From an uncultured Schlesneria sp. (GTDB lineage: Bacteria; Planctomycetota; Planctomycetia; Planctomycetales; Planctomycetaceae), in contig CAILLA010000209.1 in NCBI GenBank assembly GCA_903834925.1, positions 1 to 64,000 on the forward strand: 64,000 bases of DNA, written 5' to 3'. A program made the position numbers and the translations under genes. Shown here in pieces: positions 27,957 to 37,006 of this stretch. Numbering within the stretch: the first letter of the stretch is position 1; each line of letters starts with the position of its first letter. A model generated the notes under the pieces. That model saw only the letters and a program-made list of their open reading frames with translations, was not told the origin of the DNA and did not search any database.

Positions 27957-28120
27957 GTTTCACATCCCCGGCACTTTAGTTCGATTGATTTGTTCTGGCA
28001 GGCGAACCACGATCCGTGATTCATCTCCATGATAATCTGAAAAGCCAATCAAACTATAACCAAGGTGAACGGGGTGACGTAAGTCATTAAGCTCTCAACG
28101 TCCGTTGAAATGCAGGTTCG

Positions 28121-28828
28121 TCAGGATTTCTTGCTTCGTCCTGGCCGAACGCCTGGTTTTGGCGCTTTACGCGGATTGGCAACATTTCGTTTACTCGCTT
28201 CATCAGGAGCGAGATCCGTTAGGGCAGCGAACCCGCCGTCTTTTGTCGAATACGCGAGGACCTCGCCCGTTTCCATTTGATAGATCCAGGCGTGTAATGT
28301 CAGTTCTCCTCGCTGCAACTTGACCGCGACTGACGGGTGCGTCTGCAGATTTTCAATCTGCACCAGCACGTGCTCCCTTACGGCAATTTCCAGCTGCTCA
28401 TGACCTTCGTATTTCGAGTAATTCTCGGTAACAATCAGGCGTGTCGCCTCGGCGTGGTTCAGCCATCCTCGCACAAGTGGCAGATTCGTCATTTTTTCCG
28501 GGTGCAACATGGCCTGAATTGCACCGCAACCGGAATGCCCACAAACGATAATGTCTTTCACTCCTAATGCCGTTACGGCGTATTCAATCGTGGCGGGCTC
28601 GCCCCCGTTCGATGCGCCGTGGCACGGTACTATGTTGCCTGCATTGCGCAGGACGAAGAGTTCACCAAGCTGAGCCTGCGTAATGATCGACGGATCAACG
28701 CGTGAATCCGAGCAACCGATAAACAGCGCACTTGGGTGCTGCCCCGAGACGAGCGTTTCGAAGAATTTACGTTCGTTCTGAAACACGTTTGTGTGGAACT
28801 GATGAATCCCGGTCAGTAGCTGGTCCAT
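28121..28828 (-). CDS. Beta-class carbonic anhydrase
   Basis: A 235-residue protein with all zinc and catalytic positions of the beta class: Cys39, Asp41 and Arg43 in FIGCSDSRVDPS, and His98 and Cys101 in VCGHSGCGA. It catalyses CO2 hydration to bicarbonate in the cytoplasm. A basic, Pro-rich tail of about 25 residues (RNVANPRKAPKPGVRPGRSK) extends past the family's usual end and is of unknown use. It is a single gene with no CO2-fixation genes nearby. Confidence 0.95.
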   Translation of the reverse strand: MDQLLTGIHQFHTNVFQNERKFFETLVSGQHPSALFIGCSDSRVDPSIITQAQLGELFVLRNAGNIVPCHGASNGGEPATIEYAVTALGVKDIIVCGHSGCGAIQAMLHPEKMTNLPLVRGWLNHAEATRLIVTENYSKYEGHEQLEIAVREHVLVQIENLQTHPSVAVKLQRGELTLHAWIYQMETGEVLAYSTKDGGFAALTDLAPDEASKRNVANPRKAPKPGVRPGRSKKS

Positions 28829-28877
28829 GGCGAAAAGTCATCCTGGCAATGTTTTGAATGGAACGTTAATCCAACAA

Positions 28878-29237
28878 CTACCTCGGTCGATCGGTTGACT
28901 GACGATGACTTAACATCCTGATTCGCCATGTTTGACCGTTGGTTCTGTTCGCTCCCTCGTCTTCCCCGGAAGCGGTTGCGGGCGGAAGGGTACGAGGAGC
29001 GGGCACGTAAGGCGTGTCTCGATGAACAGCCTGTCTGATCGGCATCGATTCCGCCTCAAGCTTCTCAAGTCGCTTTTCGAGAATTTCAATTCGTTGAATC
29101 AGTTCGAGTTGTGTTGTGCCATCTTCAGATCGAAGCGTCGCATCTGCTCTTGCATCGTCGGCGTGAGACGATCGCCATGCAAACGCAACACCGAAAAGGA
29201 TGGATGCGATCGCAAATAATGTTAGTGAGCGTTTCAT
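28878..29237 (-). CDS. Small exported coiled-coil protein
   Basis: A 119-residue protein with a signal peptide or anchor (MKRSLTLFAIASILFGVAFA), a short coiled-coil (ELIQRIEILEKRLEKLEAES) and a hydrophilic tail. Nothing else is recognised. It sits 49 bases upstream of the carbonic anhydrase on the same strand. Confidence 0.6.
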   Translation of the reverse strand: MKRSLTLFAIASILFGVAFAWRSSHADDARADATLRSEDGTTQLELIQRIEILEKRLEKLEAESMPIRQAVHRDTPYVPAPRTLPPATASGEDEGANRTNGQTWRIRMLSHRQSTDRPR

Positions 29238-29676
29238 CGATTACCCCGTGCGAGAACAAATAGGAATGGAGACCTGCAGAATTCGTTGGATTAATGGCGG
29301 GAATACAAACCCCGAACAATCCTTGTCGGTTTTCGAAAATGTTTTTTGCCAGTTGATCAAAAAGCCCCCGGGCGCTGGTAGGACAGTCCCAGCGCCCGGG
29401 TTTTGGTCCCGTCACGACGAGATGACAAAGCAATCGACCCAGAGACCACTTCGTCACCGTAGACGTTAATGCCCGGCGCGACCCGGACGGACGATCAGCT
29501 TCTGCAAACCGATCGCACGTGACGGAACCTCACTGCGGCAAGGCCGCAGACCTCAGTTGAACTCACAGACGAAAAGATTTATCGAAGTGAGCATCGATCA
29601 ATTCGATTTTCAGGTTTCACTGTGATGTTCGAAATTCGAATGGAATCTCTCCTGTATACGTTTCGTTTATTTTCCC
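29238..29676. other. Gene-free gap with terminator hairpins
   Basis: A 439-base region between murF and the small exported protein. It holds a strong hairpin at 29367-29400 and a shorter hairpin CTGCGGC-AAG-GCCGCAG at 29533-29549. No gene is supported. The region also has to contain the promoter of the small protein gene. Confidence 0.5.
29367..29400 (-). terminator. Strong bidirectional terminator-like hairpin
   Basis: CCCGGGCGCTGG pairs with CCAGCGCCCGGG (12 bp, 10-base loop). On the minus strand it is followed by GGCTTTTTG and on the plus strand by TTTTGG. It lies about 280 bases downstream of murF and probably ends the murE-murF transcript. Confidence 0.7.
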
Positions 29677-31098
29677 TCAGGCACAATTGCGATGTTGCCC
29701 CGTTGAATAGAGCCCTTGATGCAACTCGGCATGGCTTTTCAGCCAGTCAATAACTCGTTCCATCTGTGTCGACCGGGAACCTTTCACCAGCAACAGGTCG
29801 CATGGTTCGAGCCAGCAGTCAAGAATCGCCAGCAATGTTTCGGTATCGTTGGTAGCCGCGATTTGATGAGCTTTCATCCCGCTTCGTTTGGCGCCACGAG
29901 CGACGTCGCCGGCATATTCCCCACAAACAAGAAGTCGATCGACGCGAAGTTCAGCGGCCAGGTTCCCAATCCTCTCGTGTTCAAAAACCGCCGTAGGCCC
30001 CAGTTCTCGCATGTCACCGAGAACAAGTAATCGCTGCCCAATTCCCGGCACGACGATTTCGTTTAATAGTCTGCACGACGCTGCAACCGATAGCGGACTA
30101 GCATTGTAGGTGTCGTCAATCACCGTCCACGGACCGATCTGAACCATACCTCCGCGGCCGGGGGCAGGAGTGAATTTTGTCAGGCCGGACGCTAAATTCT
30201 GGGCGGAAACGCCAATTTCTAGGCCGATTGCAATCGCACACAGTGCGTTGGAAAGCGTGTGTCGGCCGTTAACCGGAATATCAAAATCCTGACCTTCACA
30301 ATGGAAGCGCAAACTTCCAGCGTGGACTTCGAGGTGTCTAGCCTGGATCCTGTTGTCATCATTCTGACCAACAAAAATCACCGGGCAGGGTGCCCGATCA
30401 GCCATCTGACGCAGCAATGTGTCGTCACCCGGCAAAACGGCAAAGCCAGTCGAAGGAAGTTGTTCTAGTAACTCACCTTTGGTTTGAATAATGGCATCCA
30501 GTGAACCGAACGATTGAAGATGTGCTGGACCAATTGCGGTAACGACACCGACTTCGGGTCGGGCCAAGTCGCATAATTCGCGGATGTCGCCGATTTGCGA
30601 AGCCCCCATTTCCATGACGGCAAATTCATGGGAGGGGTCGAGATCCAAAAGGCTTAACGGCAGGCCGATCAGATTATTAAAGTTCTTTCGACTTCGGATC
30701 CCTTGGTACTGACCACTGAGTGCCGCATAGATCAATTCGCGAGTCGTCGTCTTGCCAACGCTACCTGTGACTCCGATGACCAGGGCATCGAATCGATCGC
30801 GATGCCAACGGGCAAATCGTCCGAGCGCAGGAAGTGTTTCGTCGACGATCAAGCTGGCACCAGAGACAGAGTCTGCTCGGTCTGCCGAGATCACACACAG
30901 TCGAGCGTTCCGTTCCAAAGCCTCTTTCGTGAAATCATGCCCGTCGTGATTTTCACCTTTTAAAGCCCAAAACACGTCGCCGGGTCGAATCTCACGCGAA
31001 TCAATCGAAATTCGATCGAATTCTGCGTCTGCAGAATCGACGTCTCGCAGTCGACCTCCTGTGACCTGCACCAGGTCTTGCAGACTGAGCCGTTCCAT
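29677..31098 (-). CDS. murF: UDP-N-acetylmuramoyl-tripeptide--D-alanyl-D-alanine ligase
   Basis: A 473-residue Mur ligase that adds D-Ala-D-Ala to the UDP-MurNAc tripeptide using ATP. The P-loop GSVGKTTT is at about 112-119. Other family segments are EMGASQIGDIRELC, VGVVTAIGPAHL, DDTYNASPLS and LVLGDMRELG. The ATG at 31098 lies 2 bases after the murE stop and is preferred over 31143, which would lie inside murE. Tight linkage to murE is the classical dcw arrangement, though mraY does not follow here. It supports a standard peptidoglycan pathway in this organism. Confidence 0.95.
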   Translation of the reverse strand: MERLSLQDLVQVTGGRLRDVDSADAEFDRISIDSREIRPGDVFWALKGENHDGHDFTKEALERNARLCVISADRADSVSGASLIVDETLPALGRFARWHRDRFDALVIGVTGSVGKTTTRELIYAALSGQYQGIRSRKNFNNLIGLPLSLLDLDPSHEFAVMEMGASQIGDIRELCDLARPEVGVVTAIGPAHLQSFGSLDAIIQTKGELLEQLPSTGFAVLPGDDTLLRQMADRAPCPVIFVGQNDDNRIQARHLEVHAGSLRFHCEGQDFDIPVNGRHTLSNALCAIAIGLEIGVSAQNLASGLTKFTPAPGRGGMVQIGPWTVIDDTYNASPLSVAASCRLLNEIVVPGIGQRLLVLGDMRELGPTAVFEHERIGNLAAELRVDRLLVCGEYAGDVARGAKRSGMKAHQIAATNDTETLLAILDCWLEPCDLLLVKGSRSTQMERVIDWLKSHAELHQGLYSTGQHRNCA

Positions 31099-31100
31099 AT

Positions 31101-32615
31101 TCAGGCGCTCACTTTTTCGAGAGGTCGAGCCAGTGGCTGCCACCGATCTCGCAGAAATTCTCTTGTGACTTGCCGGTCGTCAAATGGGAAACGTTCGGGG
31201 CCAATGATTTGTTCGTTTTCGTGCCCCTTGCCTGCAATCAGGACGCAGTCCCCAGCACCGGCCATCGACAACGCAAGTGAGATTGCTTCGCGTCTGTCAG
31301 CTTCAACAACAGGAGGCGTCGTCGAGTTATGCATGCCGGCCAGAATTTCATCGATAATTGCATTCGGGTTTTCGCTGCGTGGATTGTCGCTCGTAACGAT
31401 TCCGAGATCCGCGAGTAACGCAGCATTTCCAAGCTTGGGTCGCTTCGTTCGGTCGCGGTCGCCACCGGCCCCGAAGACACAGATCACTCGACCCGGTGTC
31501 AAACTCTTGAGGCTCGTCAGGCAGCGACGTAACGCATCGTCCGTATGAGCATAGTCAACGAAGACATCAAACGGCTGACCACAATCGATTTGTTCCAATC
31601 GGCCTGGAACACAGCGAAATGATTCGATTCCGGCAACGATTTCTTCAGGGGTCAGCCCCAGATGAGTCGCCGCCGTGGTGGCCGCCAGGATATTGGAAAT
31701 GTTGTGACGACCAATCAATCGCGTCGCGCAATCAATTGATCTGCCATGGATCCCCAGTCGGAATCGAGTTCCCGACAATGATTCGTCACGAATTTGAGCA
31801 CTTACGTCAGCTGAAGAAGTTAATCCGAACGAGACACACGATGAAGAATCACCAATCTGGTCTCGAAGCGACCATGCGCCAGGATCATCAAAGTTCAACG
31901 CGACGATTCCTCCCGGCCGAACAAGTTCCAGAATCTTCGATTTCGCTTTCAGGTAGGCGTCAAAGGTCTGGTGGTAATCGAAATGATCCTGTGTCACGTT
32001 GGTAACGACGGCGGCGGCAAGTTCGATTCCGGCCGACCGTCTTTGATGGAGTGCATGGCTGGATAGCTCGATCGCAGCATGAGAAGATCCAGTCTGGACC
32101 ATGCGGCCTAACCATTGTGCCATCGACCTCGAATCGGGTGTTGTCAGCGTCGATGACCCAGTACGCAGGCCGTCCGAGTATTCCACCGTCCCTAACAAGC
32201 CACAGCGTCGCCCTGATTTTTCGAGCAAACTACGAATCAGCCAGGCGGTAGTGGTTTTTCCATTTGTCCCGGTCACGCCTGCGACATTCAGTCGGCGGGA
32301 CGGATCACCGGACAGCGACTCGCAAACCCTGGCGTATGCCGATCTGACATCTGTCACAACGCATTGCGGGATGGTCGCGTTTGCCACGGGGACATCAACC
32401 AGAAGGCCCGAAGCTCCTCGAGCAATCGCCTCGTGAATGAATTCACGTGCATCGACGCGCGTGCCGCGAATCACGGCAAACAGAGACCCCTCTTGAACCT
32501 CGCTGCTTCGCTCAAATGCGTCGGTAACGCAGATGTTTGTACAGCCAACAAAACTTGCCTGCGGCAATAATCGCCGCAAACTGACCGCACACGGAAATGA
32601 TGCCACCTGTCGCAC
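31101..32615 (-). CDS. murE: UDP-N-acetylmuramoyl-tripeptide synthetase (meso-diaminopimelate type)
   Basis: A 504-residue Mur ligase with P-loop GTNGKTTT at 116-123 and central motif YAHTDDALRR at about 355. Residues 410-413 are DNPR (SDNPRSENP), the signature for meso-diaminopimelate selection rather than lysine. It would add mDAP to UDP-MurNAc-L-Ala-D-Glu in the cytoplasm. It is followed 2 bases later by murF, so the two are almost certainly co-transcribed. It diverges from prs. Confidence 0.95.
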   Translation of the reverse strand: MRQVASFPCAVSLRRLLPQASFVGCTNICVTDAFERSSEVQEGSLFAVIRGTRVDAREFIHEAIARGASGLLVDVPVANATIPQCVVTDVRSAYARVCESLSGDPSRRLNVAGVTGTNGKTTTAWLIRSLLEKSGRRCGLLGTVEYSDGLRTGSSTLTTPDSRSMAQWLGRMVQTGSSHAAIELSSHALHQRRSAGIELAAAVVTNVTQDHFDYHQTFDAYLKAKSKILELVRPGGIVALNFDDPGAWSLRDQIGDSSSCVSFGLTSSADVSAQIRDESLSGTRFRLGIHGRSIDCATRLIGRHNISNILAATTAATHLGLTPEEIVAGIESFRCVPGRLEQIDCGQPFDVFVDYAHTDDALRRCLTSLKSLTPGRVICVFGAGGDRDRTKRPKLGNAALLADLGIVTSDNPRSENPNAIIDEILAGMHNSTTPPVVEADRREAISLALSMAGAGDCVLIAGKGHENEQIIGPERFPFDDRQVTREFLRDRWQPLARPLEKVSA

Positions 32616-32814
32616 GAACGCCTCCCTGCGATCGTAAGTCCAATTAGGTCAACCGGAAGACTTGTCCTTGATTCGAGAAAAACGGTCAAGACGATTTCGC
32701 TGGTGATGGTTATCGGGCTTGCGTCCGCACGAGGCTTCTTTCAGAATGCGGCGGCAAAAGGTCGACCCGATTTGGGTGCAACCATCACACGACTTCAGCC
32801 GAACGCCCGATTTC

Positions 32815-33762
32815 ATGTATGACGAACTTTGTATTTTGAGTGGTCGCGCAAATCCCAAACTTGCGGCTGAAATCGCGTCGTATCTCAGCATCGGGCTGGG
32901 CTCTGTCGCCCTCGATAACTTCCCCGATGGGGAAATTTCGGTCCGACTCGATACGAATGTCCGTGGTCGCGACGTCTTTCTCATTCAACCGACGGGACCG
33001 TCGGTGAACGAGAATTTGATGGAATTGCTGATCCTGATCGACACGTGCAAACGAGCCAGCGCCGCACGCATTACGGCTGTTATTCCGTATTATGGTTACG
33101 CACGACAGGATCGAAAGGATATGGGGCGAGTCCCCATCACTGCCAAACTGGTCGCAAACCTCATCACGAAGGCGGGTGCAGATCGAGTCCTGGCGATGGA
33201 CCTGCACGCGGCCCAGATTCAGGGCTTTTTCGACTGCCCCGTCGATCACTTATACGCATCACCCATTCTGGACGATTATTTCCGTTCGCTCAATTTCCCG
33301 ACCGAGAATCTCGTAATCGTCAGTCCCGATGAAGGAAGCATTAAGCGTTCGTTGCAGCACGTCGAGCATCTTGGCGGCAGTTTCGCGATCGTCGATAAAC
33401 GTCGTTCGAACGCATTTGAGACTCGACAAGAAAACCTGATCGGTGGGCCAATCGAAGGAAAAACCGCGATTATCTTCGACGATATGATCACGACAGCCGG
33501 GTCGATGGTCGGAGCGGTCAAGACTGTCGCGCAGTTTGGAGCCAGCAAGATCTACGTAGGAGCAACCCACGCCGTCTTCTGCGGCGAAGCGGTCGAACGA
33601 CTCAGGGCGGCTCCTATTGTCGAAATCGTCGTTTCCAACAGCCTGGCCCTTCGCCCCGATCAGATGCTACCAAACCTGAGGGTAATCTCGGTGGCTCCAT
33701 TACTCGGCGAAGCAATCCGCCGTATCCATCGCAACGAATCGGTCAGCTATCTGTTTGACTGA
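32815..33762 (+). CDS. prs: Ribose-phosphate pyrophosphokinase
   Basis: A 315-residue Prs, the usual length, when started at the ATG at 32815 (MYDELCILSG). It makes PRPP from ribose 5-phosphate and ATP. Visible motifs are FPDGEISVRL, YYGYARQDRKD (ATP loop), catalytic His in MDLHAAQIQGFF, and the PRPP loop FDDMITTAGS at 221-230. The upstream in-frame codons to 32719 are not conserved in the family. An insertion sequence begins 3 bases after the stop codon. Confidence 0.95.
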   Translation: MYDELCILSGRANPKLAAEIASYLSIGLGSVALDNFPDGEISVRLDTNVRGRDVFLIQPTGPSVNENLMELLILIDTCKRASAARITAVIPYYGYARQDRKDMGRVPITAKLVANLITKAGADRVLAMDLHAAQIQGFFDCPVDHLYASPILDDYFRSLNFPTENLVIVSPDEGSIKRSLQHVEHLGGSFAIVDKRRSNAFETRQENLIGGPIEGKTAIIFDDMITTAGSMVGAVKTVAQFGASKIYVGATHAVFCGEAVERLRAAPIVEIVVSNSLALRPDQMLPNLRVISVAPLLGEAIRRIHRNESVSYLFD

Positions 33763-33764
33763 TC

Positions 33765-35188
33765 TAAAAAAATGCCTCGTTAGCAAAATCTATGGGTAGA
33801 TTCTGGCTCGGGGAGGCGACCTAAATTATGAAGTAAAGCGAGTTTTGCCACTGTTGCGGTTCGGAATCCGTAGGACTTTCCTGTGACAAGTTTGACTTTG
33901 TTGTTCAAGCCCTCGACAGCACGTGAAGAAATTTCGCCTTTAGCCCGGAACCAGTTAAGAATTAATTCGCGATGACTCCGTAATGTTCGTGCCACTTTCT
34001 TGAGTGGTTCTAGACGCGAACGCATCACCCGCCCCGTCCATTCGTCCAGAAACTTGCCAGCCCAGTACGGACTCACGTATTCCCAAAATCGCTGGAACTC
34101 TTCCCGTAATAGGTAAGCCCGCACGCTCCGCAGGTTATACTTCATCAGCTCCGACAATCTCACAGTCTGGTGATCCGTCAGATTCTCCGGACGTTTCAAC
34201 AGACACCAGCGTGATTTCTTCAGTACCGCCTCGTAGCCATCACGTTGTAAGCGCTTCGACTCTTCTGCGCGAATCTCATCCAACGCCTTTCCAAACTTCT
34301 GCATGATGTGAAAGCGATCAAGAATATGTACCGCCTCCGTCAGACGCTCCCCAATCACTGTCAGGTATGGTTTCCACATGTCGCTGCAAACGAATTGAAT
34401 CCCCTCACAGATCGATGCCCCCAGCGAATCGAATCCGCTTCGAAGACTCGGCTCCGTCCGATCCTCCGTCACTGACAAAAGACGCTTCACCCCACCACTA
34501 ATGTCGTAGATCAACGTCAAATACTTGTGCCCCTTCTGCCATGCGATCTCATCAATCCCTAACACGGTGATCCCGCTCAAGTCCCGATGGGCCATCCCCC
34601 AGTCGACCGCGTGTTCGACTGATCGGCAAACACTCTCCCTCGATGTTTGAAAATCGTCGCCACTTCCAGCCAGCTCAACCGCTTCGCCCAACGTGCCAAA
34701 AACCAACGATATCTCGTCGTCAACGAATTCTTGCCATCGCACCATGGTACGCGTTCCACCGTTACGCCACATTCCGCACAATTCACCCGACGCATCCGAT
34801 ATGAGAAGAACACCAGAAGGCCCCACAACGGAACGTACTCGAAACGACGCTCTTTCAATCGGTCATACGTCGAACATCGCTGACCGCAGCCCGAACACCC
34901 CGGCTTATTGTTCTTGCGCGGATGAATCGGAATCAATACGTACTCTTTTCCACCCGCCGTTTGCTCCAGACTGCCGGTCCCGTAAACAAATGACTTGTGC
35001 TTTTCAATCCGATTGAGGATTGTTAACAGACGCATTCTGGAGAGTTTCAATGAGAAACAATGAAGTCGTTGAATAACTCCATTTTCTCAAAAGACTCTCC
35101 CGAATGCTCTTTCACTCAAAGCCGCTTTCTCTTCTCCTGATTTCATCGTCTTCTTACCCACAAATTCTGCCAACGACCCCATTTTTTA
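33765..35188 (-). mobile_element. ISL3-family-like insertion sequence
   Basis: About 1.42 kb with imperfect terminal inverted repeats of about 34 bases. The left end reads TAAAAAAATGCC then TCGTTAGCAAAATCTATGGG. The right end, read inward on the minus strand, is TAAAAAATGGGG then TCGTTGGCAGAATTTGTGGG. The exact boundary against the A-rich flank, and the 8-bp target duplication expected of ISL3 elements, could not be fixed. It contains one transposase split by a frameshift. Confidence 0.8.
33780..35050 (-). pseudogene. ISL3-type transposase, frameshifted
   Basis: The N-terminal part (35050 down to about 34650) carries the ISL3 zinc finger (CSGCGQRCSTYDRLKERRF, then NCAECGVTVERVPW) and a helix-turn-helix start (LSWLEVATIF). 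The rest is in another frame (about 34650 down to 33780) with TSRESVCRSVEHAVDWGMAH and the DDE domain (GIDEIAWQKGHKYLTLIYD, HILDRFHIMQKFGKAL, SRAVEGLNNKVKLV). A -1 shift at the ATTTTCAAACATC stretch around 34643-34656 joins them into a protein of about 420 residues, the normal family size. The site is not a canonical slippery heptamer, so a disabling mutation is more likely than programmed frameshifting. Confidence 0.8.
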
Positions 35189-35653
35189 AAAGCCTACCGG
35201 GATGGCCAACGATTGATGGAATTGCTGGCAACGCGGGGGTTCATTCCGCGAACCGTTCGTCAGTTCTATGAATTTCGTAATCGAGTTGCCAGCGATATCA
35301 AAAGCGGATCAACGCCTGCCAGTTGTTTCTACGGATTCGGGCCTGGTGAGACGCTCGTTGTGTGGGTTCATGACACCCGGGAGCACGCCGTTCATTGATC
35401 CCTCTTACGTCGCAACGCGACAGTCCGATGTCAGCCCAGGCCATCGGCTAGGCTATTTGAATGGCTGGCCCCGTTGGGCCGGAAGGCGCTCCTCACTGCG
35501 GATCTGTTACGACGGTTCATACGTCCAAAACACTGTCAGTTACGCTAGGTTGTAATCGACAATTGAAAGTTCGTCGAGTTTTTGCAATGTCCAGATTGAT
35601 CTTCTCGATGATACCGCCGGGAGTTAGTAGTAGCCCTGAATGTTGAGATGCTG
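35189..35653. other. Gap downstream of the insertion sequence
   Basis: A 465-base stretch between the insertion sequence and the Imm33-like gene. Short open frames (for example 35213-35398 on the plus strand) show no motif or start signal. It may be a remnant of a gene broken by transposition, but nothing can be identified. Confidence 0.4.
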
Positions 35654-36313
35654 TTATTGTGTTTCAAGATAGCGGTCCAAGAAAGACCCGTTTGGAATTT
35701 CCAATCGTATGCCCTCCTTGAGAATCATCGGCTTCTCATCGGAAAAAACAACCTGGCAGCCAACCGGAAGTGACAAGAAACGTAACACATGCGGGACGGC
35801 CAGCATCGCTTCATAGAGCGACATCAGTTGCAATCCGTCAGGATCATTGTTGTCGATATCGTCACGAGTGCTGCCGATGAACCAGCCAGAGTCATTCAGG
35901 TTTGATTCCACCGGAGGCAGTCGGTTGGCGAACATTGGGATTTCATCAAATTTTCTGCCGACGATTACCGTGTTGCCTAAGGATGGAATTTCGGGCATCC
36001 ACCCAAACGATTCTGGGATGTATTTATGGGCGGCAATGATTCGAAACGCCGGGCCAAGGTTATTGGTCCACTCAATCGGCATCCCTTGAAAGTCGGGGGC
36101 GAGCAATCGAAGCACTCGTGATTGGACAGAGCAATTCAGAAATGTGTAACCATACTGAAGCATTTGACCGTCGACGAATCTGGCACCTTCGCTGATATGG
36201 TTGGAGAGCCAATCCGTGAAGTCCTCCACAATGAAGTCGAGCGTGGAATCATCGGTGTCAAAAATGAATTCGTCGATCAATTCGGAATCGACTGGTCGTC
36301 TTAATGTCGGCAC
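35654..36313 (-). CDS. Imm33/DUF2185-like protein (putative immunity protein)
   Basis: A 219-residue protein with a GTG start and no signal peptide. The C-terminal region (NDSGWFIGSTRDDIDNNDPD, then LQLMSLYEAML and LRFLSLPVGCQVVF) resembles the Imm33 (DUF2185) domain found in immunity proteins of polymorphic toxin systems. That domain has an internal DSGW motif and ends in an L-P-x-G-hydrophobic stretch. The N-terminal 100 residues (PDFQGMPIEWTNNLGPAFRI) are not recognised. No toxin gene is adjacent. It sits just past an insertion sequence, among short accessory genes. The assignment rests on motif resemblance only. Confidence 0.45.
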   Translation of the reverse strand: MPTLRRPVDSELIDEFIFDTDDSTLDFIVEDFTDWLSNHISEGARFVDGQMLQYGYTFLNCSVQSRVLRLLAPDFQGMPIEWTNNLGPAFRIIAAHKYIPESFGWMPEIPSLGNTVIVGRKFDEIPMFANRLPPVESNLNDSGWFIGSTRDDIDNNDPDGLQLMSLYEAMLAVPHVLRFLSLPVGCQVVFSDEKPMILKEGIRLEIPNGSFLDRYLETQ

Positions 36314-36421
36314 GATTTGATCTCGCGAATTTTGGACAAAACACGTCGTGCGGGAAGGTGCGAAGACGGGTGATACTTCTTCTACCGCACGACCGATCCA
36401 AGTGACAAGAGTGGCATCCGT

Positions 36422-36829
36422 TCAATCGCCCTGAGTTGCCTCGTTCGATGGCAAAACGAATAACCCTGAATTGGAAGGCAATGGCTCGCCGCAGTAGAGG
36501 CACTTTCGGCGATTTGGGGAATTGGTGTGACTGCATCGCTCGCAGTTGTTCGCAGGCGCACGCAAACGCCCATCAAGCTTACCGTCGCGAAGATCGATTT
36601 CCTGTACCTTTGCCTCAATCTCATCTTTTGTTACACCCAGCCGATCACACAAAATTTCGGCCACGGCCATTGCCGCGAGTGAAAGACGTTCCACGGTCTC
36701 GTCAAGGTATTGCACCCGTTGTTTGAGAAATCGATTTTCCTGAAGAGCGTCTACAGCTGTTGATTTTGCGTTATCAGCCACCAATTTCGCGTGGCCGATT
36801 TTTGCTTGTTGAATGAGTTCCCAAAACAT
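36422..36829 (-). CDS. Small coiled-coil protein with C-terminal zinc ribbon
   Basis: A 135-residue cytoplasmic protein. Residues about 20-75 are helical and likely coiled (VDALQENRFLKQRVQYLDET). Residues 94-116 hold a CxxC...CxxC zinc ribbon (CERCSHTN and KCLYCGEPL). The family is not recognised. Similar single-ribbon proteins often act as adaptor or nucleic-acid-binding proteins, but nothing in the context shows this. Confidence 0.6.
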   Translation of the reverse strand: MFWELIQQAKIGHAKLVADNAKSTAVDALQENRFLKQRVQYLDETVERLSLAAMAVAEILCDRLGVTKDEIEAKVQEIDLRDGKLDGRLRAPANNCERCSHTNSPNRRKCLYCGEPLPSNSGLFVLPSNEATQGD

Positions 36830-37006
36830 GAAACGTCTCCTCTCTGGGAGGTAACCAATCCCGATTACAATAGTTTCAACGCGGATGCGCGAATGATATC
36901 TATCAGAACGATAACAATCCGCGATTGGTTCAAATCCGAGAAAGAAAAAAACGTTTACAACGAATTACGGATTGAGGAGCACGATGTTCTTCAAGAAACC
37001 TTCAAT

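Noticed and set aside
28121..28828. Link of the carbonic anhydrase to the NuoM-like protein as a bicarbonate uptake system (DabAB-like)
   Set aside because: They lie 14 kb apart and no DabA-type (DUF2309) gene is present in the window.
34643..34656. Programmed -1 frameshift in the ISL3-type transposase
   Set aside because: The sequence ATTTTCAAACATC is not an X-XXY-YYZ slippery site, and ISL3 transposases usually have one frame. A mutation is the simpler explanation.
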